Of a stretch of 61,334 nucleotides of DNA, positions 1-10,100 are shown one piece after another (the first letter of the stretch is position 1; each line of letters opens with the position of its first letter). The position numbers were made by a program, and so were the translations under genes. A model generated the notes under the pieces. It ran no database searches. It was given only the letters and a program-made list of their open reading frames with translations, and was not told the origin of the DNA. This DNA comes from Bifidobacterium amazonense (lineage in GTDB: Bacteria > Actinomycetota > Actinomycetes > Actinomycetales > Bifidobacteriaceae): contig NZ_JAFEJT020000014.1 of NCBI RefSeq assembly GCF_018555435.2, positions 1 to 61,334 on the forward strand, in the 5' to 3' direction.

Positions 1-208
1 GGTCGTTTTCGCCTTCGCGGTGCGCGACGGCGCCGCAACGGCACTCCCATTCGTCGGGGATCTCCGCGCCCTCCGCGAACGGCAGGATCGTGCGGTGACC
101 CTTCGGACAGATGTATGCCACGTCCGACCTTGCCGCGAAGTCCACGTTCTCATCGGACTCCAGCGACTTCGCGCCGATGCTCATGCCCCTCAGGCTGCGT
201 TCCGCCAT
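1..208 (-). CDS. rbpA: RNA polymerase-binding protein RbpA (3' end outside window)
   Basis: RbpA binds RNA polymerase and the principal sigma factor in actinobacteria and stabilises the open promoter complex. The visible 69 residues start MAERSLRGMSIGA and contain the family signatures: the basic LRG start, VAYICPKGH, PFAEGAEIPDEWEC and CRCGAVA. The CPKGH and CRCG cysteine pairs may form a zinc site; some family members have one and others have lost it. The start is set by an AAGGAGG ribosome site a few bases upstream. The gene is on the minus strand and runs off the left edge, so the C-terminal sigma-interaction helix is not seen. The downstream partner is unknown. Confidence 0.9.
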   Translation of the reverse strand, partial: MAERSLRGMSIGAKSLESDENVDFAARSDVAYICPKGHRTILPFAEGAEIPDEWECRCGAVAHREGEND

Positions 209-326
209 AGTTCCTCCTTGGATTCGTATTGTGCTACGTTACCGAACAGTTCGGACGTGCGTTCTATTCCCGTTTTCGGCGGGATCCGCCCGTCGTGCGC
301 GGGTTCGTTTGCGGGTCTTGCCCCGG

Positions 327-2921
327 TCAGTCGACGCCGGAGTAGGCCACGACCCCGCGGTTGACCAGGTCGGCCGCCTCGTGCGCCGTGCGGGCCAGCG
401 CCTCGCCCTTGTCGCCGAGCATCGGCGCGGCGGTGGCGATCTGCTGGAGCACGTCGGCCAGACGCTTCGCATTGCGTACGAAGTCGCCGCCGGTCAGTTC
501 CGTGCCGCGCAGCACATCGGCGAGGTCCCTGCCGTCGGCCCAGTCGTACATCACGTCGACGATGCCGAAATCAAGCTGCGGAGGTGTCTCCAGCCCGTCG
601 TCCTCACACTGCATGCGTATTGCGGCCTGGATGCCCCGCAGCTCCTGCGCGGCCCACACGACCGGCCCCTGCATGCCGCCCGGATAGCGTCGCGGCTCTC
701 CCCCGCTGCCGCGTCGAGCCTCGTATACGAGGGACGACAGGACGGCGGCCAGGCACTGGGCCGGCAGCATGTCGAACGTACCTGCGCAGATCGCCTGCGC
801 AAGCACCAGGTCCTGTTCGCTGTACAGGCGTCGCAGCAGCTGGCCGTGTTCGGTCAGACGATATCCGAGCGCGCCGTCCGCGGCGTCGTGCCGTTCGAGA
901 TAGCCAAACCGTTCGAGGATCTCGCAGATGCGGTCGAACTGTCGCGCCACCGAACCGGTACGTGAATCGTAGCGTTCGCGCACACGTTCGAGCTCGCGCA
1001 TCTCGCGCATCCAGCGATGCCCCCATTTGAGATGCTGCTGCAGATCGGGGCACCGCCGGCACGGGTGCTCCTGATCCGCCTTGCGCAGCTCGGCGATGCG
1101 CCGGTCAAGATCCGTGAACGCCTGGGACCGCTCACGATCGGTGCGGAACCTGGTCTGCTTGAGCTTGCGCCGTTCGTTCTTCTCGAGGTCGGCAAGCCGC
1201 ATGCGGATGCCCATCAGCTCCCTGAAGTCGCCATGATCGCAGGCGAACGCCTCCTCATAGCCGGCGATGGCCTGTTCGAGCGTGCCGATCTGCGATTCGA
1301 GCTGCCATGCGGATTCGTTCGCCTCCCACTGTGCGAACGAATGGTCGAGCGTGACGCGCGCGGTCCCGTAGTCGCTGGCGTTGAGCAGGTTGACGGCCAT
1401 GTTGAACGTGGGTCGGAAGCTGGAGTGCAGCGGATAGACGCGTTTGCTGGACAGCGCCGCGGCTGTCGCCGGCACGAATCCGCGATGGTCGACGACGACG
1501 GCGTGGCCGATCGTGTCGATGCCGCGGCGTCCCGCGCGTCCGGTCAGCTGGGTGAACTCCCCCGGCGTAAGCTGCACGTGTCCGGTGCCGTTGAATTTCT
1601 CGAGCTTCTCGACGACCACGCATCGGGCCGGCATGTTGATGCCGAGCGCCAGCGTCTCGGTGGCGAACACCACCTTGACCAGCCCCTCCTCGAACAGGCG
1701 TTCGACGATCTGACGGAACAGGGCGATCATGCCGGCGTGATGCGAGGCGAAACCCTCCTCCAACGCGAAACGGAACTTCGCGAAGCCCAACGCCTTGAGA
1801 TCGTCGGAGGTCAGCTGCCCGTCGATCATCTCGTCGACGATGCGGCGGATGCGGCGCACCTCGTCCTCGCTGGTCAGTTCCAGTCCGGCGTTGATGCATT
1901 GCTCGACGGCCTGGTCACAGCCGTTGCGCGAGAAGATGAAGTAGATGCCGGGCAGCATGTCGAGATAGTTGAGCTCGTCGACGACGGCCCAGCGTTTGGG
2001 CGTGTGCCGCTCGGGCCTGCCGCCGCGCTCCGGGCCCGCCGCGCGGCCGAACCGCCCGCGGCCACCCTTGCCGCCGCGTTTCGACGGCCGTTCGTCCCCC
2101 CGGCGTCGTGCTGCGGCGCGGTCGAGCTGATCAAGCCGATTGACGAGTTCGGCGTTGAGCTTGGTGGTCTGGCGTCCCTGATCGTCGTGCCGGTACAGGT
2201 CGATGAGTTCGGGTTCGATATGGTCGTTCGCCTGTACGAGCACATGCTGTTCGAGCGGCACGGGCCGACGTTCGGAGACGACCAGCGTGGTCTCGCCGCG
2301 CACGGACGTGATCCACTGGGAGAAGTCCTCGACGTTCGAGACGGTCGCGGACAGGCCGATGATGCGCACGGACGGCGGCAGGTGGATGATGACCTCCTCC
2401 CATACCGGTCCGCGGAAGCGGTCGGCCAGATAGTGCACCTCGTCGAGGATCACGTAGCTGAGCGCGGTGAGCGTGGTCGAATGCTCGTAGAGCATGTTGC
2501 GCAGCACTTCGGTGGTCATGACGACGATGTCGGCTTCGGAGTTGATGGACGTGTCGCCGGTGAGCAGGCCGACCTTGTCCGCGCCGTACACGGCGACCAG
2601 ATCATGGTATTTCTGGTTGCTCAGCGCCTTGATGGGCGTGGTGTAGAACGCCTTGACGTTGCGTTCCTGCGCCAGGTAAATGGCGAAGTCCGCCACGACG
2701 GTCTTGCCCGCACCGGTGGGCGCGGCGACAAGCACGTTGTGCCCGGCTTCGAGGGCGTCGTTCGCCTTGCGTTGGAAATCGTCGATGTCGAACGGCAGCG
2801 TCGCGGCGAACCGTGCGGCCGCGGAGCGTTCGTGTTCGCGTGACTTGCGGAACGCCGCGTACCGTTGCGCCGGCGACAGGCCGGCACCGGCGTTCTCGGA
2901 CGATGCATGATGGCGTGGCAT
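327..2921 (-). CDS. helY: HelY/SKI2-family DEAD/DEAH-box helicase
   Basis: This is an 864-residue superfamily 2 RNA/DNA helicase of the Ski2/Mtr4/HelY group. Motif I APTGAGKT lies near residue 70, the Walker B box is DEVHY, motif III is SAT, and GINMPAR and QLTGRAGRRG are motifs V and VI. The C-terminal half carries the winged-helix and helical-bundle (DSHCT) region typical of Ski2 proteins. The chosen ATG begins MPRHHASSENAG and has a GAAGGA site about 12 bases upstream; an upstream in-frame start would add 18 residues without support. Between the two RecA lobes sits a basic Arg/Gly-rich insert of about 40 residues. The gene lies next to rbpA and the PafBC-like regulator. RNA turnover or DNA repair is inferred from family only. 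Confidence 0.88.
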   Translation of the reverse strand: MPRHHASSENAGAGLSPAQRYAAFRKSREHERSAAARFAATLPFDIDDFQRKANDALEAGHNVLVAAPTGAGKTVVADFAIYLAQERNVKAFYTTPIKALSNQKYHDLVAVYGADKVGLLTGDTSINSEADIVVMTTEVLRNMLYEHSTTLTALSYVILDEVHYLADRFRGPVWEEVIIHLPPSVRIIGLSATVSNVEDFSQWITSVRGETTLVVSERRPVPLEQHVLVQANDHIEPELIDLYRHDDQGRQTTKLNAELVNRLDQLDRAAARRRGDERPSKRGGKGGRGRFGRAAGPERGGRPERHTPKRWAVVDELNYLDMLPGIYFIFSRNGCDQAVEQCINAGLELTSEDEVRRIRRIVDEMIDGQLTSDDLKALGFAKFRFALEEGFASHHAGMIALFRQIVERLFEEGLVKVVFATETLALGINMPARCVVVEKLEKFNGTGHVQLTPGEFTQLTGRAGRRGIDTIGHAVVVDHRGFVPATAAALSSKRVYPLHSSFRPTFNMAVNLLNASDYGTARVTLDHSFAQWEANESAWQLESQIGTLEQAIAGYEEAFACDHGDFRELMGIRMRLADLEKNERRKLKQTRFRTDRERSQAFTDLDRRIAELRKADQEHPCRRCPDLQQHLKWGHRWMREMRELERVRERYDSRTGSVARQFDRICEILERFGYLERHDAADGALGYRLTEHGQLLRRLYSEQDLVLAQAICAGTFDMLPAQCLAAVLSSLVYEARRGSGGEPRRYPGGMQGPVVWAAQELRGIQAAIRMQCEDDGLETPPQLDFGIVDVMYDWADGRDLADVLRGTELTGGDFVRNAKRLADVLQQIATAAPMLGDKGEALARTAHEAADLVNRGVVAYSGVD

Positions 2922-2990
2922 GGTCAGATCGTTGTCCTTCGGATGTTGGCGCCGGCCTGCCGGGCCATGGCGCATGGCGGAAATGGGCGC

Positions 2991-3302
2991 TTACGAACGA
3001 TCCCAGCGCGCCCAGGTACGGGCGTGGCGGTCCCGCGTCGCCTGACGGCGCGCGGCGACCTCGGACTGCGCCTGCGTGTACCGGTCGGCGGCCGTCCGCA
3101 ACGGCTCCGTGAACACGGGGGCATGCGGCTCGTCGTCGGAGGATTCCGTCTCCTGCATCGCCGCGAGACGCTCGCCGATGCGTGCCCCCACGTCCCCGGC
3201 GGCACGCAGTCCGCGTAGGCCGTGTATGGCCGCGTAGATGATGCCGGCCGCGATCATGGCCAGCATGAACAGCGTCAGCAGCAGCCATATCCACCAAGGC
3301 AT
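2991..3302 (-). CDS. Small single-span membrane protein
   Basis: I do not recognise a named family. The 103-residue product starts MPWWIWLLLTLFMLAMIAAG, a short Trp-flanked N-terminal transmembrane helix. A soluble, charged tail follows, rich in Ala, Arg and Glu (RIGERLAAMQE, TAADRYTQAQSEVAARRQATRDR), that is probably helical or coiled-coil. The start has an AAAGGGG ribosome site. It sits 69 bases upstream of helY and reads the same way, so the two may be co-transcribed. A membrane-anchored scaffold is possible, but no function is assigned. Confidence 0.7.
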   Translation of the reverse strand: MPWWIWLLLTLFMLAMIAAGIIYAAIHGLRGLRAAGDVGARIGERLAAMQETESSDDEPHAPVFTEPLRTAADRYTQAQSEVAARRQATRDRHARTWARWDRS

Positions 3303-3426
3303 GGCATCCCCTTTCTCATATGCGGACCTATTATGCGGTCCGCAAGTCACGCCGACGGCGAGGCGGCACACACCGGCCGGTAGCGTGTCGGCCGCAGTCG
3401 TCCCGGCATCCGGTGAAGCGGCCCGG

Positions 3427-5358
3427 TCAGTCGCGTTCGGCGTCGTCGTGCTGGCCGACGCTCAGCTCGCGCTGCGCGCGGGCGACGATCATCGTGCGCA
3501 GCGTCTCCGGGGCGACGGCGGTGATATGGCGTGCATGCGCGATGCAGAACGCAACGAACCACGAGTCCGAGGAGACGGTCAGATGCACCTTCTGTCCGGT
3601 GCCGTACGGTTCGATGGTCGCCCCCGACAGCGTCTTGGTGAACGCGAGGTCCTGCTCGTCGGTGATGAACACCGCGGCCGTGCCGTTGTCGAAGCTCCAC
3701 TTGCGCAGCTCGTTGACCGGAACGTCCGGGATGTCGATCGGATGCTCCGGCGTGACCAGTTCGGCGTGCTCGATGCGCGCCAGTCGCAGCACCTGCCAGA
3801 TGCGCGGCTTGCCGGTGGCACGGTTGATGCGCGTGTCCTTCTGCACCAGATGCTGCTTGTCCTTCGGCGCCGCGTCGGCGACATCCGTCCAGACGGCCGC
3901 ATAGTACACGCCCTCGTCCACGAAGATCTTCGCGGGGGCGACCAAACGGCGGCGGGTGCGACCCGCGCCGTCCGTGTACTCCATGTCCAGCAGGGAGTCG
4001 GTGGAGATGGCGCGCTTGACCGCGGAGAAGCTGCGCGGTTCCAGTTCGTAGCCGGTCAGGCTCAGCCACGGCGTCTCACCGGGCACCACATGCGCGTGCA
4101 GACGCTCGTAGAGCGAGCGTGCCTGGTCCCGCTGCCCCTGCGGCAGCAGCGGCGAATGGGCCAGATAGCTTACGGAAGCGGTCAGCAGGCTCAGGTACTG
4201 CGGCGAAATGCCGGCGAGCCGCTCCAATCCCAGCGAGTTGGTGGCCGAGACGATGCCTTCGGCGTCGAGCAGCGACCAGTCGATGTCGAAGAACTGACTG
4301 CCGGCCATCTCCCCGTCGTCGGAAACGGTGGTGAGCGTGTTGATGTCCTTGTGGATCACGTTCACGTACTTCTTGAGCTCGTCCTCGCTCTTCGCCTTGC
4401 CGATGAAGCGTTCGGCCAGTTCGGCCAGCGAATACTCCTCGCCGAGATGGGCCGACAGGAACAGCATGAGGCGCAGACGACGGTCGACCTCGCTGCCGGT
4501 CTGGAACGACGCGCCCTTCTTCTGGTGCGCCTTGGACAGTTCGGGATCGTCCTCGTCGTCGTGGTCGTGGTGGCTGCTGATCGCCGACGTGACCACGGTG
4601 GCGCCGTTGTCGCCCGACGACTCGTCGGCCAGCGTGAGGCTCACGGCGGCGTTGAGACGGCGGTTGAACGCGTCGACGGCCTCCTGCGGGCTGACGATGT
4701 AGGCGCCGGGATGTTCGAGCACGAACATCGCCAGGTCGTCGGAGTCGGTGTAGGCGACGTTGATGTGCTCGCCGTCCACGTCCACGGTGGCGGCGAAGCG
4801 ACGCGAATCGATGACCTTCACCAGCGTCTCGGGAATGGTCTGCGTGCCCAGTCCGGGGGCGATGGAGTCAAGGCCGAGTCCGGGAATGGGCGTCTGGGGC
4901 ACGCGCGGCGTGGTGCGCGAGGCATGCTGCGCCGGCTGCTGCTGGTTGGAGGACGACGACATGGAGATCGACCGGGCCAGATAGTTCGCCGCGGCAAGCA
5001 CCGGCAGATCCTCCTGGGCGAAATGCAGGCGGATGCGCGGTTCGTCGCCGAGCTGGAGACGGTACGAGGCGAAATCCTGCCCTTCGGACTTCGACGAGTA
5101 CTCGGGCTGGCGCGACTCGATGGCGATGCCCATGGCCGCAAGCTTGGCCCGGTCGCGTTGGAACTGCTTGGCGAACGCCGCCTTGGCAGCCTGATCGGCG
5201 AGCTCGCCGTACGAGTCGGCATACGCCTTCACGCGCTGAGCGATCTGCCGGGAGGTGAGCCATTGCGGGAACGCGGATGACAATACGGCCAGCACATCAA
5301 GTTCGTGCTTGCCCCATTTGTCGGAAAAACGCCGCCTTCCGTTGGTACCCTCTGCCAT
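3427..5358 (-). CDS. Fused PafB-PafC-like WYL-domain transcriptional regulator
   Basis: The 643-residue protein has two winged-helix/WYL halves in one chain, as in fused PafBC proteins, which activate the LexA-independent DNA-damage response in mycobacteria. The first half opens with a helix-turn-helix (WLTSRQIAQRVKAY). Its WYL core is poorly preserved, and a Ser/Gln-rich then Pro-rich linker runs through residues 120-170. An acidic HHDHDDEDDPE linker leads to the second half. That half has another winged helix (SLAELAERFIG), a recognisable WYL core (LLDMEYTDGAGRTRRR, VYYAAVW) and a WCX-like end. Start: GAGGAC before ATG. It lies upstream of the small membrane protein and helY on the same strand. 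A DNA-damage role is inferred from the family. Confidence 0.8.
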   Translation of the reverse strand: MAEGTNGRRRFSDKWGKHELDVLAVLSSAFPQWLTSRQIAQRVKAYADSYGELADQAAKAAFAKQFQRDRAKLAAMGIAIESRQPEYSSKSEGQDFASYRLQLGDEPRIRLHFAQEDLPVLAAANYLARSISMSSSSNQQQPAQHASRTTPRVPQTPIPGLGLDSIAPGLGTQTIPETLVKVIDSRRFAATVDVDGEHINVAYTDSDDLAMFVLEHPGAYIVSPQEAVDAFNRRLNAAVSLTLADESSGDNGATVVTSAISSHHDHDDEDDPELSKAHQKKGASFQTGSEVDRRLRLMLFLSAHLGEEYSLAELAERFIGKAKSEDELKKYVNVIHKDINTLTTVSDDGEMAGSQFFDIDWSLLDAEGIVSATNSLGLERLAGISPQYLSLLTASVSYLAHSPLLPQGQRDQARSLYERLHAHVVPGETPWLSLTGYELEPRSFSAVKRAISTDSLLDMEYTDGAGRTRRRLVAPAKIFVDEGVYYAAVWTDVADAAPKDKQHLVQKDTRINRATGKPRIWQVLRLARIEHAELVTPEHPIDIPDVPVNELRKWSFDNGTAAVFITDEQDLAFTKTLSGATIEPYGTGQKVHLTVSSDSWFVAFCIAHARHITAVAPETLRTMIVARAQRELSVGQHDDAERD

Positions 5359-5505
5359 TAGTCCTCACGTATCGTTATTGTTTCGTTTTATATGCGTGCG
5401 TCCCTTATCGGAACGCCCTGTTCTATATTAGAGGCTATTTATGGCCGGCGTGTTCATTTCGAGAAAAAACGCCGTTCTTTTTCCCCGTTCCGCCCGCCGC
5501 GAACC

Positions 5506-5537
5506 GTCTGCCGACCGGTCGGACCAGGTCGGCAGAC
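5506..5537 (-). terminator. Terminator-like hairpin after UDP-glucose pyrophosphorylase
   Basis: GTCTGCCGAC pairs perfectly with GTCGGCAGAC (10 bp, 12-nt loop) six bases beyond the stop codon of the minus-strand pyrophosphorylase gene. No strong T run follows, so termination may be partial. Confidence 0.5.
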
Positions 5538-5543
5538 ATCCGA

Positions 5544-6971
5544 TCAGACCCAATCGTCCGGTTCGATGCCCTGCGGGCCGACGTATTCGCCGTTCGGCAC
5601 GTAGCTGGGCTCGCCCTTGTCCTCGAGCACCGCGTCGGAGAACATGATCACGTCGCGGCCGAACGTCCAGTCGCCGTTGATGGTGACCGAGTTCGCGGCG
5701 GCCAGCGACGGCACCGAATACGGGAACCGTTCGTCGAAGTCGTTGATGTTCTTGTAGTAGCGCGGATCGAGCTGCACGTTCGGGAAGATGTAGTTGCCGT
5801 CCTCCATCTCGTACGAGTCCGTCAGATGGAACCGATCGGAACGCATGATGAACAGGTCGTCGGTGGTCTTGACCGGCAGGAACCGCATGCGGTCGACCTG
5901 CACGCAGATCGCGCCGTCGAACAGCGAGACAGCGGCGCCCATCGCCGTTTCCAATTGGATCACCGGCGTCGACGACGGATCGGTGGGATCCACGGTCTTG
6001 TGGTTGCGGATCACCGGCAGCGGCAGCACGCCGTCGTATTCGGCGAGCTTGGCCTTGAGCGCGTCGATGCGCACCCAGATGCTGTTCGTGTTGAAGTACG
6101 GGTGCTTGTCGATGTTCTGCGCGTCCGCCTTGTCGTCCGGGTGCACCTGGCTCATCTCGCGCAGCATGAGACGTCCGGTGGCCTTGTCCCGCACGATGTG
6201 GCCGCCCTTGCGGTCCGCGTAGGTGCGGGTGGCGACTTCGATCATGAACGGGGCTCCCGTGTTCTCGAAATGCTGGGCGAGCGTGCGCGAGGGCCTCGCG
6301 CCGAGGTTGTCGGAGTTCGAGATGAACAGGTACTTGAATCCCTGCTCCTCCAGCACGTCGAGCAGTCCGGACTCCCAGATCGTGGAGTACAGGTCGCCGT
6401 GTCCCGGCGGGCACCATTCCAGCTCCGGGTTCTCGGGGAACGAGACCGGCTCGCCGGTGGCGGCGACGATCTTCGGCTCCTGATGCTGCACGATCTCCAT
6501 CGGCACGTCGCTCTGCTGGAACTTGCGGTTGCGATGCAGCACCTTCATCGTGTCCTCCGAGGTACGGAAGGAGTTCATGAGCGTCAGCGGCAGACGTACG
6601 CCGAGACGCGTGCGCGCGGTGACGACCTGTCCGAGGATGATGTCGATGAAGCGGACCTGCTTGGCCTTGTGGCGACGCACCGGCAGCAGCGACTTCGCGC
6701 ATTCGAGCCCCATCGACGTGCCGAGGCCGCCGTTGAGCTTGAGGAACGCGGTCTTGGCGAAGGCGCCCACCGCCTCGTCGTGGTCGATGGTCTTGTACAC
6801 GTCGTGGAAGCTCGGCACGTCGGTCAGCGGCTCCACGCTCGACTCGCGGATCCAGCTGCTGGACTCCTCGTTGCGCCACACATCGTACAGATGCCTGAAC
6901 TGGGCTATGGCGACATCGCTCATGCCGGCGTCGTGCATCTTGCTTGCGGACAGTTCGAACACGTCACTCAT
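5544..6971 (-). CDS. ugpA: UTP--glucose-1-phosphate uridylyltransferase (eukaryotic-type UDPGP family)
   Basis: The 475-residue enzyme makes UDP-glucose from UTP and glucose-1-phosphate in the cytoplasm. It feeds Leloir galactose metabolism, the galacto-N-biose pathway and cell-surface polysaccharide. It belongs to the eukaryotic-like UDPGP family, not the short bacterial GalU family. Evidence is the length and the nucleotide-binding loop LNGGLGTSMGL, followed by LPLTLMNSFRTSEDT and the downstream FISNSDNLGARPS block. The symbol ugpA follows Bifidobacterium usage. It is transcribed alone on the minus strand, 163 bases after the glnE stop. The ribosome site is weak (AGGGAAAG, long spacing), but the start fits the family's N-terminal length. 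Confidence 0.9.
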   Translation of the reverse strand: MSDVFELSASKMHDAGMSDVAIAQFRHLYDVWRNEESSSWIRESSVEPLTDVPSFHDVYKTIDHDEAVGAFAKTAFLKLNGGLGTSMGLECAKSLLPVRRHKAKQVRFIDIILGQVVTARTRLGVRLPLTLMNSFRTSEDTMKVLHRNRKFQQSDVPMEIVQHQEPKIVAATGEPVSFPENPELEWCPPGHGDLYSTIWESGLLDVLEEQGFKYLFISNSDNLGARPSRTLAQHFENTGAPFMIEVATRTYADRKGGHIVRDKATGRLMLREMSQVHPDDKADAQNIDKHPYFNTNSIWVRIDALKAKLAEYDGVLPLPVIRNHKTVDPTDPSSTPVIQLETAMGAAVSLFDGAICVQVDRMRFLPVKTTDDLFIMRSDRFHLTDSYEMEDGNYIFPNVQLDPRYYKNINDFDERFPYSVPSLAAANSVTINGDWTFGRDVIMFSDAVLEDKGEPSYVPNGEYVGPQGIEPDDWV

Positions 6972-7134
6972 CGGAAACCAACTTTCCCTATGCGTTTGCT
7001 CGGCCCCGTTCCGATTTTCTCGATTCGGGGCGGATTCGGGTCACAGGACAGAAGACCAGTTTAACCGATTCCGGGCTGTCCATGCCCCCGTCGTCGGCGT
7101 GTGGTGCGGATAATCGCGTGAACAATCGGTGAAC

Positions 7135-10100
7135 TCAGCGTCCGTAGAACAGACGTTCGGTCACGTCGCGCGCCTTGCGCATGGCCGACAGCAGGTCGTT
7201 CTCGAAATGCTGGCCGCGGTGCGCGTCATAGCCGAGGTAGACGGCGATGCCGCCGAGCGAGTAGATGTCATCGGGCAGGATGTCGGCCTGCGAGACGCGC
7301 CCGTTCCACAGGTAGTTGCCGTTGCGGGCCGCCGTGCACATGCGCCACGCCTTGCGCAGCACGATCGCGTCGGCTGCGGACACGTACTTCATCCGTTCCA
7401 GCTCGTCGAGCGCGTCCATCGTGGAGTTCAGTCGCAGCGCGGCATGGCTGCCGGCGTGCTGCAGCTGCAGCAGCTGCACGGTCCACTCCACATCGGACAG
7501 GCCGCCCTTGCCGAGCTTGAGATGCCGTTCGCGGCGCACGCCGCGGGGCAGACGCTCGGCCTCCATACGCGCCTTGAGCTTGCGGATCTCGCCGAGCTCG
7601 GTCTCGCTCAGGTCGTTGACCGGGTAACGCAGCGGATCGGCGATCTCATGCAGGAAGTCCTCGCCCAGACCCCGGTCCCCCGCGGCGCAGCGCGCGCGCA
7701 GCAGCGCCTGGTGCTCCCAGGTACTGGCCCACGACGCGTAGTATTCGCGGCACGAATCGTAGGAGCGCACGAGCGGTCCGTTCTTGCCTTCGGGACGCAG
7801 GTCGAGATCGAGTTCGATCTTCGGCTCGAGCGTGGTGGGGCCCTGCAGGATCTGACGCAGCGAATCGCACACCTTGCGTGCGAACAGGTTGACGGTCTGC
7901 TCATCCGTCGTGCCGCACCGTCCCGCGCCGTCCGTCCCGGAGGCCGGCCGGTAGATGAGGATGACATCGGCGTCGGAGCTGAAATTGACCTCGCGCCCGC
8001 CGTAGCGGCCCATCGCGATCACCGCCATATCGACGGGCGCCGCGCCGAGCCCCTCCTCGGCGCACTGGTGCCGCATGGCCCATGTCAGCGAGGCGTCGAT
8101 GATGGCGTCGTATACGTCGGTCATGCCGGCAAGCGAGTCGGCGTCGTTCATCACGCCGCTCATCCATGCCAGGCCGATGCGTTCGATCTCGTGACGTCGC
8201 ATGGCGCGCATGGACGTCGCGAAGTCGTTGATGTTCGCCGCGTTGCGTGCCAGCGACGAGGCGCACTGCACGTCGAGGCTCTCGCGCGTGCGCGCCTTGA
8301 GCCGTTCGTCGTCGCCCAGCCAGGTCACGGAGACGACGGACTTGTTGAGCGCATCGCCGAGGAAGCGCGAATTGGACAGGATATGGCACAGCCGCTGGGC
8401 AGCGGAGGTGGAGTCGCGCAGGAATCCGAGGTATTCGCTGCCGGTGCCGAAGTTCTCCTCGAGCTTGCGCCAGCCCAGCAGGCCCATGTCCGGGTTCTGG
8501 CCCTGACCCAGCCATTGGAGCACTGCCGGCAGCATGATGCGGTTGATCTTCGCGGCCCTCGACACGCCGGAGGTCAGCGCGGCGACGTGCCGGATGGCGG
8601 CCTGCGGATCCTCGAAGCCGATGGACGCGAAGCGTTCCTGCGCGGCCTGCGCGCTCAGTTCGACCCCGTCGCCCTCGGCGGAGGCTGCGATGGGCAGCAT
8701 CGGCCGATAGTAGATGTCCATGTGCAGGCGGCGCACCTCGCGGCGCGTCTCGTCGTACTTGTCGACGAGCTCCTCGGGATGCATGCCGAACGCGCGGGCG
8801 AGGCGGCGCAGTTCGGGGTTCTGGTTGAGCGCCTCGTCGCTCACGTTGCGCTTGCGGTCGAGGCCGCCGACGCTGCCCGGCCCGAGGTCGGGGAACAGGT
8901 GGGTGCGTTTGAGCGACCACATCTGCTGGCGGTGCTCCATGACGCGTTCGAAACGGTAGTCCCACGACAGTTTGATGGCCTGCTTGCGCGACACGTAGCC
9001 GCCGTCGGACAGCCGCTGCAGCGATTCGAGCGTGGATGCGGTGCGCAGCGACTCGTCGGAACGGCCGTGCACGAGCTGGAGCATCTGCACGGTGAACTCG
9101 ACGTCGCGCAGGCCGCCCTTGCCGAGCTTGATCTCGCGGTCCTTGAGGGGCGCGGCGATGAGATCCTCGACGCGCCTGCGCATCTTCTGGCAGTCGTAGA
9201 CGAAGTTGTCACGCTTGGAGGCGGTCCATACGAACGGCCGGGTCATGTCCATGTAGGCCTGGCCGAGCCGCTTGTCGCCTGCGACCGGACGCGCTTTGAG
9301 CAGCGCCTGGAACTCCCAGTTCTCCGCCCACTGCTCGTAGTAGCCGCGATGCGAGTCGAGGGTGCGCACGAGCGGGCCGTCCTTGCCTTCCGGCCTGAGG
9401 CCTCCGTCGATCTGCCACAGCGTCGGTTCCGCGACGCCCATGATGACGGACTGGCATACGCGCTGCAGCATCGTGCCCATTTTGGTGCCGATGCGGGTGA
9501 GCGTCTGACGGTCGATGTCGTGGTCGGCCGGTTCGACCACGTAGATCAGGTCGACGTCGGACACGTAGTTCAATTCACGCGCACCGAGCTTGCCCATGCC
9601 GATGATGGTGAACCGGACGTGTTCACTGCCGTCGACCTCGTGCCGTGCGATGGCCAGCGCGCCTTCGAGCGCGGCGTCGGCGAGGTCGGACAGTTCCTCG
9701 CTGATGCGCGGCTGGAGCGCGATCGGGTCGTCCGCGGTGGTGTCCTGCGCGATGACGGCGGCGAGCTGCTTGCGGTAGGTGCGGCGCAGCGCCGTGGTCG
9801 CCTCGGCGAGGTCCAGCGATGCTTCGGGCGCGTCCACCTCGTCCGGATCGGCGCCGACCGACCGGAGCACGTGTGCGCGCCGCTGGTCGTGGTTGAACAG
9901 GTGCGAGTTGCACGAGTCGCTGGCCGCTGCCTCGACGAGATCCATACGGAAGCGCATGAACTTGCCCATCGCGTCCGACACGCCGAGCACCGCCACGAGT
10001 CGGGCGAACGACTGTTCGTCGGGCAGGATCTCGGTGAGGGGGCGCCCCTGGCTTTGCAGGGCGTTGACGATGTCGACCAGATTGCCGAGCGCCGCATCCG

